NCBI GenBank assembly: GCA_963734435.1
Contig: CAVTHA010000009.1
Coordinates: forward strand, 186,001-250,000
Direction: 5' to 3'
DNA length: 64,000 nt
DNA from: Bog-756 sp963734435
Lineage (GTDB): Bacteria > Actinomycetota > Acidimicrobiia > Acidimicrobiales > RAAP-2
Positions 31,887 to 40,350 of this stretch are shown here, piece after piece (within the stretch, counting starts at the first letter, position 1; every line of letters starts with the position of its first letter). A program made the translations under genes and the position numbers. Below the pieces are notes generated by a model, which was not told the DNA's origin, searched no databases, and saw only the letters and a program-made list of their open reading frames with translations.

Positions 31887-31974
31887 GACGGCTCCGGTCC
31901 TTCCAGCTCGGTCGCCGGCGGCGCGGTCCGGCGACGGGTTCGGGAGGTCTCGGCCCCGTTGACGAGTTCCTGGA

Positions 31975-32268
31975 TCAACCCGGTCCAACCGCCAGCTGGT
32001 CGAACAGTTCGGCTTGACGGCGCTCGAGCTCGGCAATCCGCGTCACCAGCACGTCCCGGTTCCTGTGCATGACACTGGCCTGGCGGCTCGCCTCGTTGCG
32101 TTCTTTGGCGCTCGCCGGCGACTCGCTCACCAGCGCCTGCAATCGGGTGTCGTCAGCCACCTCGTCCACCACCAGTAGTTGCTCGTTGACCACGGCCAGC
32201 TCGGCACGGGCGCGCACCAGCTGCTGGTGGGCATCGCTGAGTTTCCGCTCGAGGGTGGTCCGACGCAT
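31975..32268 (-). CDS. Small coiled-coil protein of unknown function
   Basis: A 97-residue, Leu/Glu/Arg-rich protein starting at ATG 32268. Two heptad-rich helices (RKLSDAHQQLVRARAELAVV and LVTRIAELERRQAELFDQL) are joined by a short polar segment, so it probably forms a helical hairpin or dimer. No signal peptide, membrane segment or catalytic motif is seen. It lies between menC and the ANTAR regulator on the same strand, 88 bp before the latter. I do not recognise a named family; coding is supported by the amphipathic periodicity and by codon bias like its neighbours. Confidence 0.6.
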   Translation of the reverse strand: MRRTTLERKLSDAHQQLVRARAELAVVNEQLLVVDEVADDTRLQALVSESPASAKERNEASRQASVMHRNRDVLVTRIAELERRQAELFDQLAVGPG

Positions 32269-32343
32269 GGAAGGGCAATTGTACGCATGGTCGGACGGCG
32301 ACCCGCCAGGGCGACAGGCTCGCCCGGCAGAGGTCCAGCAGGC

Positions 32344-33562
32344 TCAGTGCGGAGTGACGCGGACGTGCCGCACGGCAAGTCGGGCGACCACCTCGAGGCC
32401 GGGCGCGGTGCCCATGCCCGCTCCCACCGGAGGACGCGCCGCCAGCGCGGCGGTGCCGTGGGTCCGGACCAGTTCGGGCGGCGGCACCAGGTCGGCCGCC
32501 AGATAGGTCCGGGCGGGACTCAGGTCACCGGGCCAGCTGAAGCCGGGCAGGGCGGCCAGGGTGGTGTTGATGCCGCGGGCGTAGCCGGATTCGAACATCC
32601 CTCCCATCCAGAGCGGCGTCCCTTCGGTGGTGCAGCTGTCGACCACGGCCAACGCCTCACCTAGACCTCCCAGCCGAGCAGGTTTGAGGCAGACCACCGA
32701 GCAGGCCCCTCGGGCCAGGGCGTCGGCGATGTCCCGGCGCGACCGGACACTTTCGTCGAGACAGATAGGCGTCCGTATGCGGGCTGCCAGCGCGTGCGTG
32801 GGCGGCCAGGTCGGCCGGGTCGAAGGGTTGCTCGAGACACAACAACCCGAAGCGATCGAGCTCGGCCAGCCGGTCACCTTCTCGTTCGGAGTACGAGCCG
32901 TTGGCATCCACTTGGAGCCGCACGCCGGGCATCGCCCGGGTCACGGCCTCGAGCGGGGAGACATCCCAGCCCGGTCCGATCTTGAGCTTGACCCGCGAGA
33001 CGCCCTGCTCGGCGAGCGATGCCACCCGGGCGACCAGCGCCGCCTCGGATGACGCCACACCCTGTACCGCGCCGATCTCGACGGCCCGTCCGGCTACGCC
33101 GAGCAGATCGGCAAAAGAACGACCCTCGGCTCGGAGGTGAGCGTCGGCCACCGCCATCTCGAGCGAGGCAAAGGCCATCGGGGCCTGGGGCACGGCCTCT
33201 CGGAGACCGGCCAGATCGGCGGGTCCGGGCAGGTACCGGCCCGCTGCGGAAGCACTCCCCAGTGCAGGCAGAAGCGTCCGTTCGAGGGCGTCGAAGGATC
33301 GCTGCACGTCCTCGGGGTCGTAGCCGGCATCGGCCAACGCGGCGCACTCCCCCCACCCCTCGATCCGTTGGTCGTCCGATCTCGCCACCAGCCGCACCAT
33401 GACCAACGGACGGCGCCGGTGTTCGACCGTGGCGGTGGAGACAGTCTCGAGAAAGGGAATCTCGACCATCCACAGATCGGCCGACTCGAGCCGTACCCGC
33501 CCGCCGGATCCGATTTCGCGCCATCGACGGGACGGCGAAGGGCCGGAACCGCCGTCGACCAT
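32344..33562 (-). CDS. menC: o-Succinylbenzoate synthase-like enolase-superfamily enzyme (one frameshift)
   Basis: Dehydrates SHCHC to o-succinylbenzoate in menaquinone synthesis (enolase superfamily). Catalytic features are in order: KxK as RVKLKIGPGWD, metal ligands Asp in QVDANGSYS, Glu in CLEQPFDP, Asp in PICLDESV, and the second Lys in CLKPARLGGLGEAL. The first three are in one frame and the last two in another, because of one extra base in gccgcccac (plus-strand about 32809-32812). Corrected length is about 405 residues from ATG 33562; the first 30 are weakly conserved. Relatives include N-succinylamino acid racemases and dipeptide epimerases, and no other men gene is nearby, so the exact reaction is not certain. 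Confidence 0.75.
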
Positions 33563-33808
33563 GGAAGGAAGCCTACTGGGGGTCACCATCACGTTTCCGG
33601 ACGCGGGCGACGACCTGATCGAAGCCCCTTCGACGATCAGTTGCCAGCCGACCAACGTCAGTGTCGGCGGACGCCGAGCCCGGCCACACTGTCGCCTGCC
33701 GATCCGGATCTCCTGGCCTTCCACAATCCCTGCCGGTAGGGTCTGCCGGAGCGGGTTCCTCCTAACACCGTTTCAAGAGTTGTAGCTACATCGGCGGAAG
33801 GTTGTGAG
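33563..33808. promoter_or_regulatory. Divergent intergenic region menC / secreted protein
   Basis: This 246-bp gap separates two outward-facing genes and becomes visibly AT-richer toward its right end, where a GGAAGG ribosome-binding site (33798-33803) stands before the ATG at 33809. It should hold promoters for both genes; tagctaca (33784-33791) is a possible -10 for the right-hand gene, without a clear -35. Confidence 0.3.
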
Positions 33809-35587
33809 ATGAGGAGAGACCGGGGCACTCTAAGTCGTAGTTGGGTGATGGTTGCCTTCGCATGGTTGCTGGCGGCGGGACTGGCATTGCCGCAATCCGC
33901 CAGTGCGGATCCGGTGCGAGCGGGAAGGTCCGTGACGGGCGTCTCTGGCGTCAACGCCGTCAGTCCCCTGTATTGCCTGTCCTCGGGATGCAAAACCAGC
34001 AGCCCCTACTCGCTTCGAGCAGGTGGACCACTGGCGACCTCTGCTCCGCCCTCAGCAGAGACATTTGCCCAATCAGCATTCGCGGTGACGGCTGGATCCC
34101 AGGTGTCGCTGCATTGGGGCACCGCAACCCACCAGTACTTCCTCTTCACGTCGCCCTCACCAAACGCCCTTCCCAATTTCGGTTCGAGTGGCGCGGTCAC
34201 TTGGCCGGCCGGTTCCGGCGCGATCTGGTCCGGCTCCAACCAGTTGTGGGCCACTACCGCGGGGGCAGTCACCGTCACGATCCCTGCCACTGTCGCAGTG
34301 GGCACCACTTTCGCCTTTCAGCTCGACACCTGCGACTCGGTGAGCGGCCTTTGCTCAAGTTCACCCGGTGGGAGTGGGGATGCCCGGGTCGCTCTCACTG
34401 TGGCGGCCAACTGGACGACGGTGAGCTACAAGCAGGGTTTTCACAAGGTCGCCACTATGGCGCAGTCGAGTGGGACTCCACTGGATGTGGCATTCTCCGG
34501 CGGTACCGTTTGGGACAGCAGCGAGTTCAGCGATGCGATAGGTGAGACTCCAAAGAATTCGACGTTGACGTCCATCGCCGATCCAGCTGACGTTGCGAAC
34601 CAGCCCTTCGCGTCCTGCTTTTCAAACCCCTGCCAGGCGAGCTCATGGAGCGAATTGGGCGAAAGAGTGGTCTATGCCGACAAACTGGTCTGGTTCACAC
34701 AGGGAGGCTGGCAGGGCTTCCCTGGCGGGTCAGCGGCAAACCACTCCGAGATCGTCGCCTACAACCCGAGCACGGCGAGCTTCTGCACCTATCTCGTGCC
34801 GGGAAACGACAACGAGGTGATCGGTATGGCGGTTTCCGGCACCGGCCGGAAGACCGTGGTCTGGTTCACCGAGTCCGACCCTGTGGGTGGACATCCGACC
34901 ATCGACTCCTTCTCGCCTGCCCTGGTCGGCGAGAGCTGCCCCAATGACTATTCCTTGAGCGGGGCCCCGAGTTTCAAGCAGATCCTCGGACTTCCCGACG
35001 CTCTTCCTGCGTTGATCACGGTGGACCCGAGTGGAACGGCCTTGTGGGTCACCGATTTCTTTGGAAGTGCGGTCGAAGAAGTCGACATCGCTACCGGAAA
35101 GCAGACAACGCTGGCGTACACGTCGAAGAATGCGTACTCGCCGCACGGCGCGGAACCCTGGCAAGTAGTGGCGGACCAGAGCTACGTATACGCCATCGAT
35201 TACGGTGACAGTGATCTGGTCAGAATCAACAAAGCCAACGGACAGATCGACCAACTGCCGATCCCGTTGGCCTCCGACACGGAGCAAGGCTACGGCCTTG
35301 CCGTTTCCGGCAGCAATCTGTACTTCACCCTTTCGGACGACGCCCGTCCAGCGTTCGGCGCCGCGTCGACCTTTGGCTACGTCAACATCGCCTCCTGGGA
35401 AGCAGCGTCAGCGGCGTGCTCCCCGGGTGTCGATTGCGCTCCTGTCCCGACGACCGGGGTCCTCTACACCGGCCTCTCTGCGGTTGTAGATCCTTCGTCC
35501 GATTCCGACCTACGAGGCATTGCCGTGAGCACGGGTGGCTTAGTGGCCATCGCCGATCTCCACCAGGTGATTCGTCTCACGCCCTAG
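33809..35587 (+). CDS. Secreted protein with a predicted beta-propeller domain
   Basis: Exported protein, 592 residues, unknown function. A Sec signal peptide is clear: basic MRRDRGTLSRS, hydrophobic VMVAFAWLLAAGLALP and cleavage site ASA-DP near residue 34. The next 160 residues are Ser/Thr/Gly-rich with paired cysteines. From about residue 220 onward recurring YADKLVWFTQGG, VSGTGRKTVVWFTESD, VDPSGTALWVTDFFGSAVEEVD, VADQSYVYAIDYGDSDLVRIN and VSGSNLYFTLSDD look like blades of a YncE/Vgb/NHL-type propeller. Base composition is less GC-rich than the flanking genes, suggesting recent gain. RBS GGAAGG. Nothing links it to a pathway. Confidence 0.7.
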   Translation: MRRDRGTLSRSWVMVAFAWLLAAGLALPQSASADPVRAGRSVTGVSGVNAVSPLYCLSSGCKTSSPYSLRAGGPLATSAPPSAETFAQSAFAVTAGSQVSLHWGTATHQYFLFTSPSPNALPNFGSSGAVTWPAGSGAIWSGSNQLWATTAGAVTVTIPATVAVGTTFAFQLDTCDSVSGLCSSSPGGSGDARVALTVAANWTTVSYKQGFHKVATMAQSSGTPLDVAFSGGTVWDSSEFSDAIGETPKNSTLTSIADPADVANQPFASCFSNPCQASSWSELGERVVYADKLVWFTQGGWQGFPGGSAANHSEIVAYNPSTASFCTYLVPGNDNEVIGMAVSGTGRKTVVWFTESDPVGGHPTIDSFSPALVGESCPNDYSLSGAPSFKQILGLPDALPALITVDPSGTALWVTDFFGSAVEEVDIATGKQTTLAYTSKNAYSPHGAEPWQVVADQSYVYAIDYGDSDLVRINKANGQIDQLPIPLASDTEQGYGLAVSGSNLYFTLSDDARPAFGAASTFGYVNIASWEAASAACSPGVDCAPVPTTGVLYTGLSAVVDPSSDSDLRGIAVSTGGLVAIADLHQVIRLTP

Positions 35588-35684
35588 CCGAGACATCGCT
35601 ACCGGCATCCCGGTGGCGGTGCGGGCCAGCTGGTGTGGGGAGCCGAGGTCAAGGACCCGGACTGGTGTCGGCGAATGATGCCGA

Positions 35685-35756
35685 GCAAATCGTGACGTGC
35701 TGGCGAATCGTGACGTGCTGGCGAATCGTGATGTGCTGGCGAATCGTGATGTACTG
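35685..35756. repeat. 18-nt tandem repeat, 4 copies, between the secreted-protein gene and tRNA-Leu
   Basis: Units gcaaatcgtgacgtgctg (35685-35702), gcgaatcgtgacgtgctg (35703-35720), gcgaatcgtgatgtgctg (35721-35738) and gcgaatcgtgatgtactg (35739-35756) differ by one or two bases each. No supported gene spans them. They lie 94 bp before a tRNA gene and about 0.9 kb before a Crp/Fnr regulator gene. They could be regulatory repeats or a plain minisatellite. Confidence 0.9.
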
Positions 35757-35849
35757 GCCGTGAGCATTCGCCACGAAGACGTGACCTCGACGACCTGGGA
35801 GCATCACACGATTCCCAAAGCCTACGATCCAAGGACGAAAGTCCAGCTA

Positions 35850-35932
35850 GCCCGGGTGGCGGAATGGCAGACGCGGTGGACTCAAAATCCACTGCCCGAA
35901 AGGGCGTGCGGGTTCAAATCCCGCCCCGGGCA
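35850..35932 (+). tRNA. tRNA-Leu (anticodon CAA)
   Basis: All arms pair: acceptor GCCCGGG/CCCGGGC with discriminator A, anticodon stem GTGGA/TCCAC around loop CTCAAAA giving anticodon CAA (reads UUG), a long class II variable arm (tgcccgaaagggcgt), and T-arm GCGGG-TTCAAAT-CCCGC. The 3' CCA is not encoded. An integrase fragment lies 0.4-0.6 kb downstream, so this tRNA may be an old attachment site. Confidence 0.96.
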
Positions 35933-36147
35933 CGCACTCCTATAGACGTTTGGGCCAGTTCAGAGGCTTGCGGATGGTGAACGAGAGACCGTGAAGTGCT
36001 CTTCGTGGTAACGGCCGGTAACAACTCGTCCGATGGGCGCGCTGCGTCGTCAACGCTGACACTGAACGGCACGAGCAGGCCACCCTAGAACTGCCCGCGA
36101 CGGGCCCCCGGACCGGAGCCGCGATGCATCGCAAGCCGAAGGGTGGA
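35933..36147. other. Intergenic stretch downstream of tRNA-Leu
   Basis: 215 bp without a supported gene. No second copy of the tRNA 3' end (a possible att direct repeat) was found here or elsewhere in the window by reading. Confidence 0.4.
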
Positions 36148-36329
36148 TCAGTTGATGGTCGGCGGAATAGTGGCCTGGACCGTGGTCTTCGTCTTGACCT
36201 TCCTCTTGCCGTTGAGGTTCGTCACCGTCTCGGTCACCTGAACCGTGGCCGAACTCGGACCGGCGGCCAGCTTGCCACTCGGAGACCCTGACAGCACTCC
36301 GTCCCCGAACAGCTTCAGCCCCCTCAGGA
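36148..36329 (-). pseudogene. Gene debris: possible C-terminal fragment of an unknown protein
   Basis: One minus-strand frame reads VLSGSPSGKLAAGPSSATVQ, continuing into TVTNLNGKRKVKTKTTVQA and ending IPPTIN at a stop. Its Thr/Val/Lys alternation looks like a beta-rich protein end rather than noise. Nothing upstream in that frame makes sense because it runs into the integrase fragment read in a different frame, so this would be a truncated remnant. Family unknown; weak evidence. Confidence 0.3.
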
Positions 36330-36562
36330 TCGAGCGGCCGGCCGTCTGCCTCTGTGAACACGAGGTCGTGCTCGTCGAGCCAGCCAGCACCCATGGCATG
36401 CCGGTGCTCGGCCTGCTTCTTCCGCCGGGCCTTGACGACCGCAACGGACCCTGGGTCGAGGTCGATGGTCCTTCGTCCTCTGTCGGTCTTCGGTTCGGAG
36501 AACCGGAGCCAGGGCTGATGCAGCGCTGCATCTTCGCAGTGCGCGTGCAACCAGGCGATCAC
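36330..36562 (-). pseudogene. Tyrosine recombinase (phage integrase) fragment
   Basis: About 75 residues of the catalytic domain are recognisable: LRFSEPKTDRGRRTIDLD, then VAVVKARRKKQAEHR and HDLVFTEADGRPLDPE, the segment between the first catalytic Arg and the HxxR box in phage integrases. Both the N-terminal DNA-binding part and the C-terminal HxxR...Tyr part are missing, and after PLDPE the frame turns to unrelated sequence. It is therefore a dead fragment. Its location shortly after tRNA-Leu fits the remains of an integrated element. Confidence 0.7.
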
Positions 36563-36627
36563 CAGCCACCAGCGGGATTAGGGTTTAGAGCCGTCTGTTC
36601 CCTGGCGCGAGATGCGGGAGAAGGCCG

Positions 36628-37299
36628 TTGAAGAGCCTTGGAGACGATCCGTTCGCTGGTGCGACGGTTCTCGGCGTTCTAGACGAATCTGATCGCAGGT
36701 ACCTGGCCCAGCGCAGCCGCAGCAAGCAGATCGACAAGGGACAAATTCTCTTCTCGGAGGGAGACCCTTCCGATTCGGTATTGGTCCTCGTTTCGGGGCA
36801 CATGAAGGTACTGACCTACTCCAGGGACGGTTCCGAGTTCATCGTGAACACCGTCATGCCCGGCGAAACCATGGGTGAGGTCGGGGTGCTGTCAGGCTGT
36901 CCTCGTTCGGCCACGATCCAGGCCACTGAAGCCAGCGTGGTGCTGGTCTTGCCGGGAGCCGCCATCATCGACCTGATCTCGGAGCGCCCGGTCCTGGCCA
37001 TCGCCTTGTTGCAGCGCCTGTCACACTTGGTCCGCCGGATGACCGGCGTCGCTACCGACCTCGTCTTCCTCGACTTGAAACAGCGTGTCGCCAAGTATCT
37101 GCTCCAGCTGGACTCGATGGATCGGGGTCAATCCCGACCCAAGATGACCCAGTCGCAACTGGCGGCCAACATCGGCGCCAGCCGTCAGCGGGTCAACGCC
37201 TGCCTTCGTGAGTTCCACAAGCAGGGGTGGATCGACATGGAGTCGAGAGGCCTGCGCGTGCTCGATCCTGAGGCCCTCAGCCGAGTCGTCTCTTTCTGA
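36628..37299 (+). CDS. Crp/Fnr-family transcriptional regulator
   Basis: Homodimeric DNA-binding regulator, 223 residues. The N-terminal cyclic-nucleotide-binding fold runs from about 18 to 125 (GQILFSEGDPSDSVLVLVSG, MPGETMGEVGVLSGCPRSAT); the phosphate-binding-cassette position reads GEVGVLSGCPRSAT, close to the cAMP-binding consensus. A dimer helix follows, then an HTH_Crp motif with recognition helix MTQSQLAANIGASRQRVNACL and wing MESRGLRVLD. No cysteine cluster of Fnr type is seen. Start is TTG 36628, with GAGAAGG upstream. Target genes unknown; the 18-nt repeats at 35685 are one candidate site. Confidence 0.87.
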   Translation: MKSLGDDPFAGATVLGVLDESDRRYLAQRSRSKQIDKGQILFSEGDPSDSVLVLVSGHMKVLTYSRDGSEFIVNTVMPGETMGEVGVLSGCPRSATIQATEASVVLVLPGAAIIDLISERPVLAIALLQRLSHLVRRMTGVATDLVFLDLKQRVAKYLLQLDSMDRGQSRPKMTQSQLAANIGASRQRVNACLREFHKQGWIDMESRGLRVLDPEALSRVVSF

Positions 37300-37551
37300 G
37301 TCCCGATCCGCGGCGTGCCGGTCATTCGACCGATGAACCCACTGTGGAGCTGCCCACCGGGCTCGGCACGAAGTTGTTCCCTTTGCCCCAGGCGACAGCC
37401 CATCCCGGTGTCGGACGTCCGGGTGAAGGTCGTTGTCGGAAAAATCCTCCGACTGTCTCGTCGGTGACTGACAGGCAGCATGAACGGGCGCACACTGACG
37501 TTGCCAGCGCATTCCGCAGAGCGCGGAAGCAGGTAGCGGAGGGTGGTGACC

Positions 37552-37944
37552 ATGCGAAGCACGGTTGACCCGGGGGCCTACCTTTCCGATGGACCTGTGT
37601 CACGGCCCATAGGGAGCTGGTTCGGCAGTGTGGCGGCTACCGCTGTCGACGGATCACCGCCGCTCACCCGCGGCGACCCGATGTGGGACGGCCGCATCGC
37701 GGTTGCTTCTGCCACCTCGTTCGAGGTGTTGACAGACATGGGCCGGGCCAGGCTCATGGACGCAGGTCTTGGCGGGAACCGACGGGCCGCTCCGGACCTC
37801 ACCCCCCTGGGGTCCGGAGCGGCAACACGCCTGAGGTGCGGTTTCCGGGCCCTGGGCGGATCCACTCCGAGACCTAAGAATCGAACCAGAGAATCGGCGG
37901 GTCAGCTGACGGGCCTGTCATCGAGCCAGCAGATGGAGGATTGA
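37552..37944 (+). CDS. Hypothetical small protein (doubtful)
   Basis: A 130-residue open frame from ATG 37552 with a good Shine-Dalgarno (CGGAGG, seven to eight bases upstream). The product is low in complexity, Gly/Arg/Ser/Thr-rich, with no recognisable domain, signal or membrane segment. Its stop is one base before the ATG of the next gene, which would suit translational coupling. Against it: a perfect 13-bp inverted repeat lies within it and the composition resembles non-coding high-GC sequence. If it is not a gene, 37300-37945 is a 646-bp untranslated region. Confidence 0.3.
   Translation: MRSTVDPGAYLSDGPVSRPIGSWFGSVAATAVDGSPPLTRGDPMWDGRIAVASATSFEVLTDMGRARLMDAGLGGNRRAAPDLTPLGSGAATRLRCGFRALGGSTPRPKNRTRESAGQLTGLSSSQQMED
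37786..37823. other. Perfect 13-bp inverted repeat upstream of the second cNMP-binding gene
   Basis: gccgctccggacc (37786-37798) and ggtccggagcggc (37811-37823) are exact reverse complements around a 12-base C-rich loop. This very stable stem sits about 120 bp before the ATG at 37946. It could be a terminator without U-run, a leader structure, or an operator. Confidence 0.7.
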
Positions 37945-37945
37945 G

Positions 37946-38440
37946 ATGCGAACGCTCCGGAGACGCCCTGACGAACGGGTCGAACTATTGCAAGATACCG
38001 AGCTGTTTTCGGCCTGCAGCCGAACTGAGATCCGGCGCATCGGGTCCCTCACGATGTTCATGGACATCGAACGGGACACCGTGTTGGTGGAGGAGGACCG
38101 GGTTGGCCGCGAGTTCTTCGTTGTCGTGAAAGGCACAGCCACCGCTACGCGACAAGGACTGTGGTTGGCCGAATTCGGCCCCGGAACCTTCTTCGGGGAA
38201 CTGGCCATGCTCGATGGCGGGCAACGAACCGCGTCCGTCATCGCCGACACTGACATGTCTCTGTTCGTGTTCTCCCGGGCGGAGTTCTGGTCCCTTGGCG
38301 GAGTGGCACCGTCGGTGGCCAGCAAGATGGCCATCGAGCTGAGTCGCCGACTGCGCAATGCCGATGAGTTGCTCGACGAGGGATCGATCGGCGCGCCCTC
38401 GCTCCGGCCCGTGGTCCTCCGTAGTGCCTCTGGTGGCTGA
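37946..38440 (+). CDS. Cyclic-nucleotide-binding-domain protein lacking a DNA-binding domain
   Basis: 164 residues forming one cNMP-binding fold: helix ELLQDTELFSACSRTEIRRI, strands MDIERDTVLVEEDRVGREFFVVVKGTA and the phosphate cassette FGELAMLDGGQRTASV, which fits the FGExALL..xxRxA(S/T) consensus for cAMP/cGMP binding. It ends shortly after helix C with no HTH, unlike its neighbour 650 bp upstream. Such free-standing domains can modulate a partner protein. ATG 37946. Its stop is 170 bp from the convergent HNH gene. Confidence 0.85.
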   Translation: MRTLRRRPDERVELLQDTELFSACSRTEIRRIGSLTMFMDIERDTVLVEEDRVGREFFVVVKGTATATRQGLWLAEFGPGTFFGELAMLDGGQRTASVIADTDMSLFVFSRAEFWSLGGVAPSVASKMAIELSRRLRNADELLDEGSIGAPSLRPVVLRSASGG

Positions 38441-38610
38441 ACATTCAGATCGAATCTCGGCTGAGTTCTGATCTCTGGACAGCCCCGTCGTCCGACAGGT
38501 TCGTGGGATCTGACGAGGCTGGGTGAAGGCGGAGCAGACAACGGGCACCGATCCCTACCTGGGAGTTGCCGTCTCCATCTGGGCTCCGCATCGAGCTCGA
38601 AGACGCAGCC

Positions 38611-40224
38611 TCACTCCTGCTGTTTGTGCCAGTCCCTCCGGCCTTCGGGGGTGTCGATGCCGAGGCCGGGCTCCTGGCCGAAGGGGACCGGGGCGGTGAA
38701 GGACCACGCCGGGGAGCCGTCGGGCTGGGTGCCGGTGCGGGCGAGGCCCCAGCCCCCGTAGCTCTTCAAGTGGTGGTGGTGATGGCACAACAGGGCCAGG
38801 TTGGCGAGCTCGGTCGGGCCACCCTCGGTGACCGGGAGGACGTGGTCGATCTCCAGCCCGGCGGTGGTGGGGCAGCCCGGCACCACGCAGTGCCGGTCCC
38901 GGTCGACCACCGCCGTGCGGAGGGACGCCTGGATGGTCCGCCCCAGGTGGGAGATGGCCCGGATGTCGCCGGCCCGGTGGAAGACCAGCTTCACGAAGGC
39001 GTCGTTCATCAGGTCCCGGGCCATGACCGCCGGCACCGGCCCGATGCCGTCGAGGCGGCAGTCCCCCTCGGGGGGGTCCTCGCCCCCGAAGAGGACCTCG
39101 AGGTCCACCCGGACCACCACCGAGCAGGGTGGGGGCCGGTCGATGAGGGCCAGCGCCTCGGGGGAGATCGGGTCCGAGCCGCCACCGGGGACCGGGAGGG
39201 GGAGCTCGGGCGCCGGGCCGGTCGTGCCCGCCTCACCGGCGCAGTCCGGGGGGTCGGGGTCAGGACGGTCCACGGCGTCTCGGTCGGGGTCCCGGTCTCG
39301 GTCGGGGTCCCGGTCTCGGTCGGGGTCCCGGGTCCGGCCGGTTACCAGGGCGACCAGGGCGTCGGCCAGCAGGGCCGTCTCGGGCTCCCCCTCCTCCCCG
39401 GCCCGTCGCCGGGCCCGGCGCAGGCCGGTCGCCATGGGGCCGAGGTGGGCGAGCAGCCTCGCCCCCCGGTCGGCGGTGTCCCGGCCCTGGTAGCAGAAGG
39501 CCCCCTCGGCGTCGGTCCACGACGAGAAGCGGCGGGCGGCATGGATGGCCCGGAGGGTGGCGGCCGGGTCGGCCGAGGCCGAGGCGGCCCGGGCCCGGAG
39601 GCACCGGTCCCGCACCCGGGCCAGGGGCTGGCCTGACGCCCCGGCCAACAGGTCGCCCTCCCGGGTGGGGTCGACGATGGCCGCCCCGGTGAGGGCCCCG
39701 ACCTTCGGGCCCGACAGCTCCCCCCGGCGCACCGCCGCCTCGGTGCCGGGCAGCTCCCCAAGGCGCTGGCCGACGGCCAGGGTGTGCCGGGCCTGGCCGG
39801 GCGAGATCCCCTCCACCGCGGCGAGCAGGGAGGCGGCGTCCCGGTGGCCCGAGTCCCGCCACACTCCCGAGGCCTCGATCCTCGGGGCGAGCAGGGCCTT
39901 GCCCGCCAGCACCAGGCGCTCCGCCCCGGCCAGGGAGGCATACAACGCGGTGGCGTCGCCCCCGGTCAGGCGGTCCGGGTCGAGCTCGGACACGAAGGCC
40001 GAGAGCACCGAGACCGCCGCCGCCAGCCGGGCCACCAGCCCGCTCCCGCCCCTAGGCTCCCCGGCCGACCCGGCCGACCCGTCCTGCGCCGGCGCCCCAC
40101 CCGGAGGGGCGGTCCGGCTCACCGAGCCCTTCGCCCCGGCGCCCTGCGGCCCGGCACCCTTCCCCCCGGCACCAGTTGACCCACCGGCCCTTGACCCTGG
40201 GCCCTTCGTCCTCGCCGGCGTCAT
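38611..40224 (-). CDS. DUF222 / HNH endonuclease domain protein (13E12 type)
   Basis: Actinobacterial DUF222-HNH protein, usually multicopy and of unknown role. From ATG 40224 it has 537 residues: a Gly/Ala/Pro-rich first 60, a DUF222 region (AAVSVLSAFVSELDPDRLTG to about residue 260, with SPGQARHTLAVGQRLGELPG), an acidic-basic repeat block DRDRDP encoded by an 18-nt tandem repeat, and a C-terminal HNH nuclease motif CVVPGCPTTAGLEIDHVLPV then NLALLCHHHHHLK. The frame is open 74 codons further upstream, but that overlaps the divergent gene. HNH residues look intact. Confidence 0.88.
   Translation of the reverse strand: MTPARTKGPGSRAGGSTGAGGKGAGPQGAGAKGSVSRTAPPGGAPAQDGSAGSAGEPRGGSGLVARLAAAVSVLSAFVSELDPDRLTGGDATALYASLAGAERLVLAGKALLAPRIEASGVWRDSGHRDAASLLAAVEGISPGQARHTLAVGQRLGELPGTEAAVRRGELSGPKVGALTGAAIVDPTREGDLLAGASGQPLARVRDRCLRARAASASADPAATLRAIHAARRFSSWTDAEGAFCYQGRDTADRGARLLAHLGPMATGLRRARRRAGEEGEPETALLADALVALVTGRTRDPDRDRDPDRDRDPDRDAVDRPDPDPPDCAGEAGTTGPAPELPLPVPGGGSDPISPEALALIDRPPPCSVVVRVDLEVLFGGEDPPEGDCRLDGIGPVPAVMARDLMNDAFVKLVFHRAGDIRAISHLGRTIQASLRTAVVDRDRHCVVPGCPTTAGLEIDHVLPVTEGGPTELANLALLCHHHHHLKSYGGWGLARTGTQPDGSPAWSFTAPVPFGQEPGLGIDTPEGRRDWHKQQE
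39281..39334. repeat. 18-nt tandem repeat, 3 copies, inside the DUF222-HNH gene
   Basis: cggtcggggtcccggtct occurs at 39281-39298 and 39299-39316, with a slightly changed third copy at 39317-39334. In the gene frame it encodes DRDRDP repeats in a linker between DUF222 and HNH. Confidence 0.92.
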
Positions 40225-40350
40225 GGATGAATCATCACAGAAGGGTGTGACAGGACATGAGACCTGATCGACCGACCTCCGGCGAAGATCGGCCGGGCCG
40301 CGGTCCGCCCCGACTCCTTCACCGCCAACTACGTCTGCAAGAGTGGATCG

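Noticed and set aside
35685..35756. Possible CRISPR array
   Set aside because: Units are 18 nt and directly adjacent with no variable spacers; no cas genes anywhere in the window.
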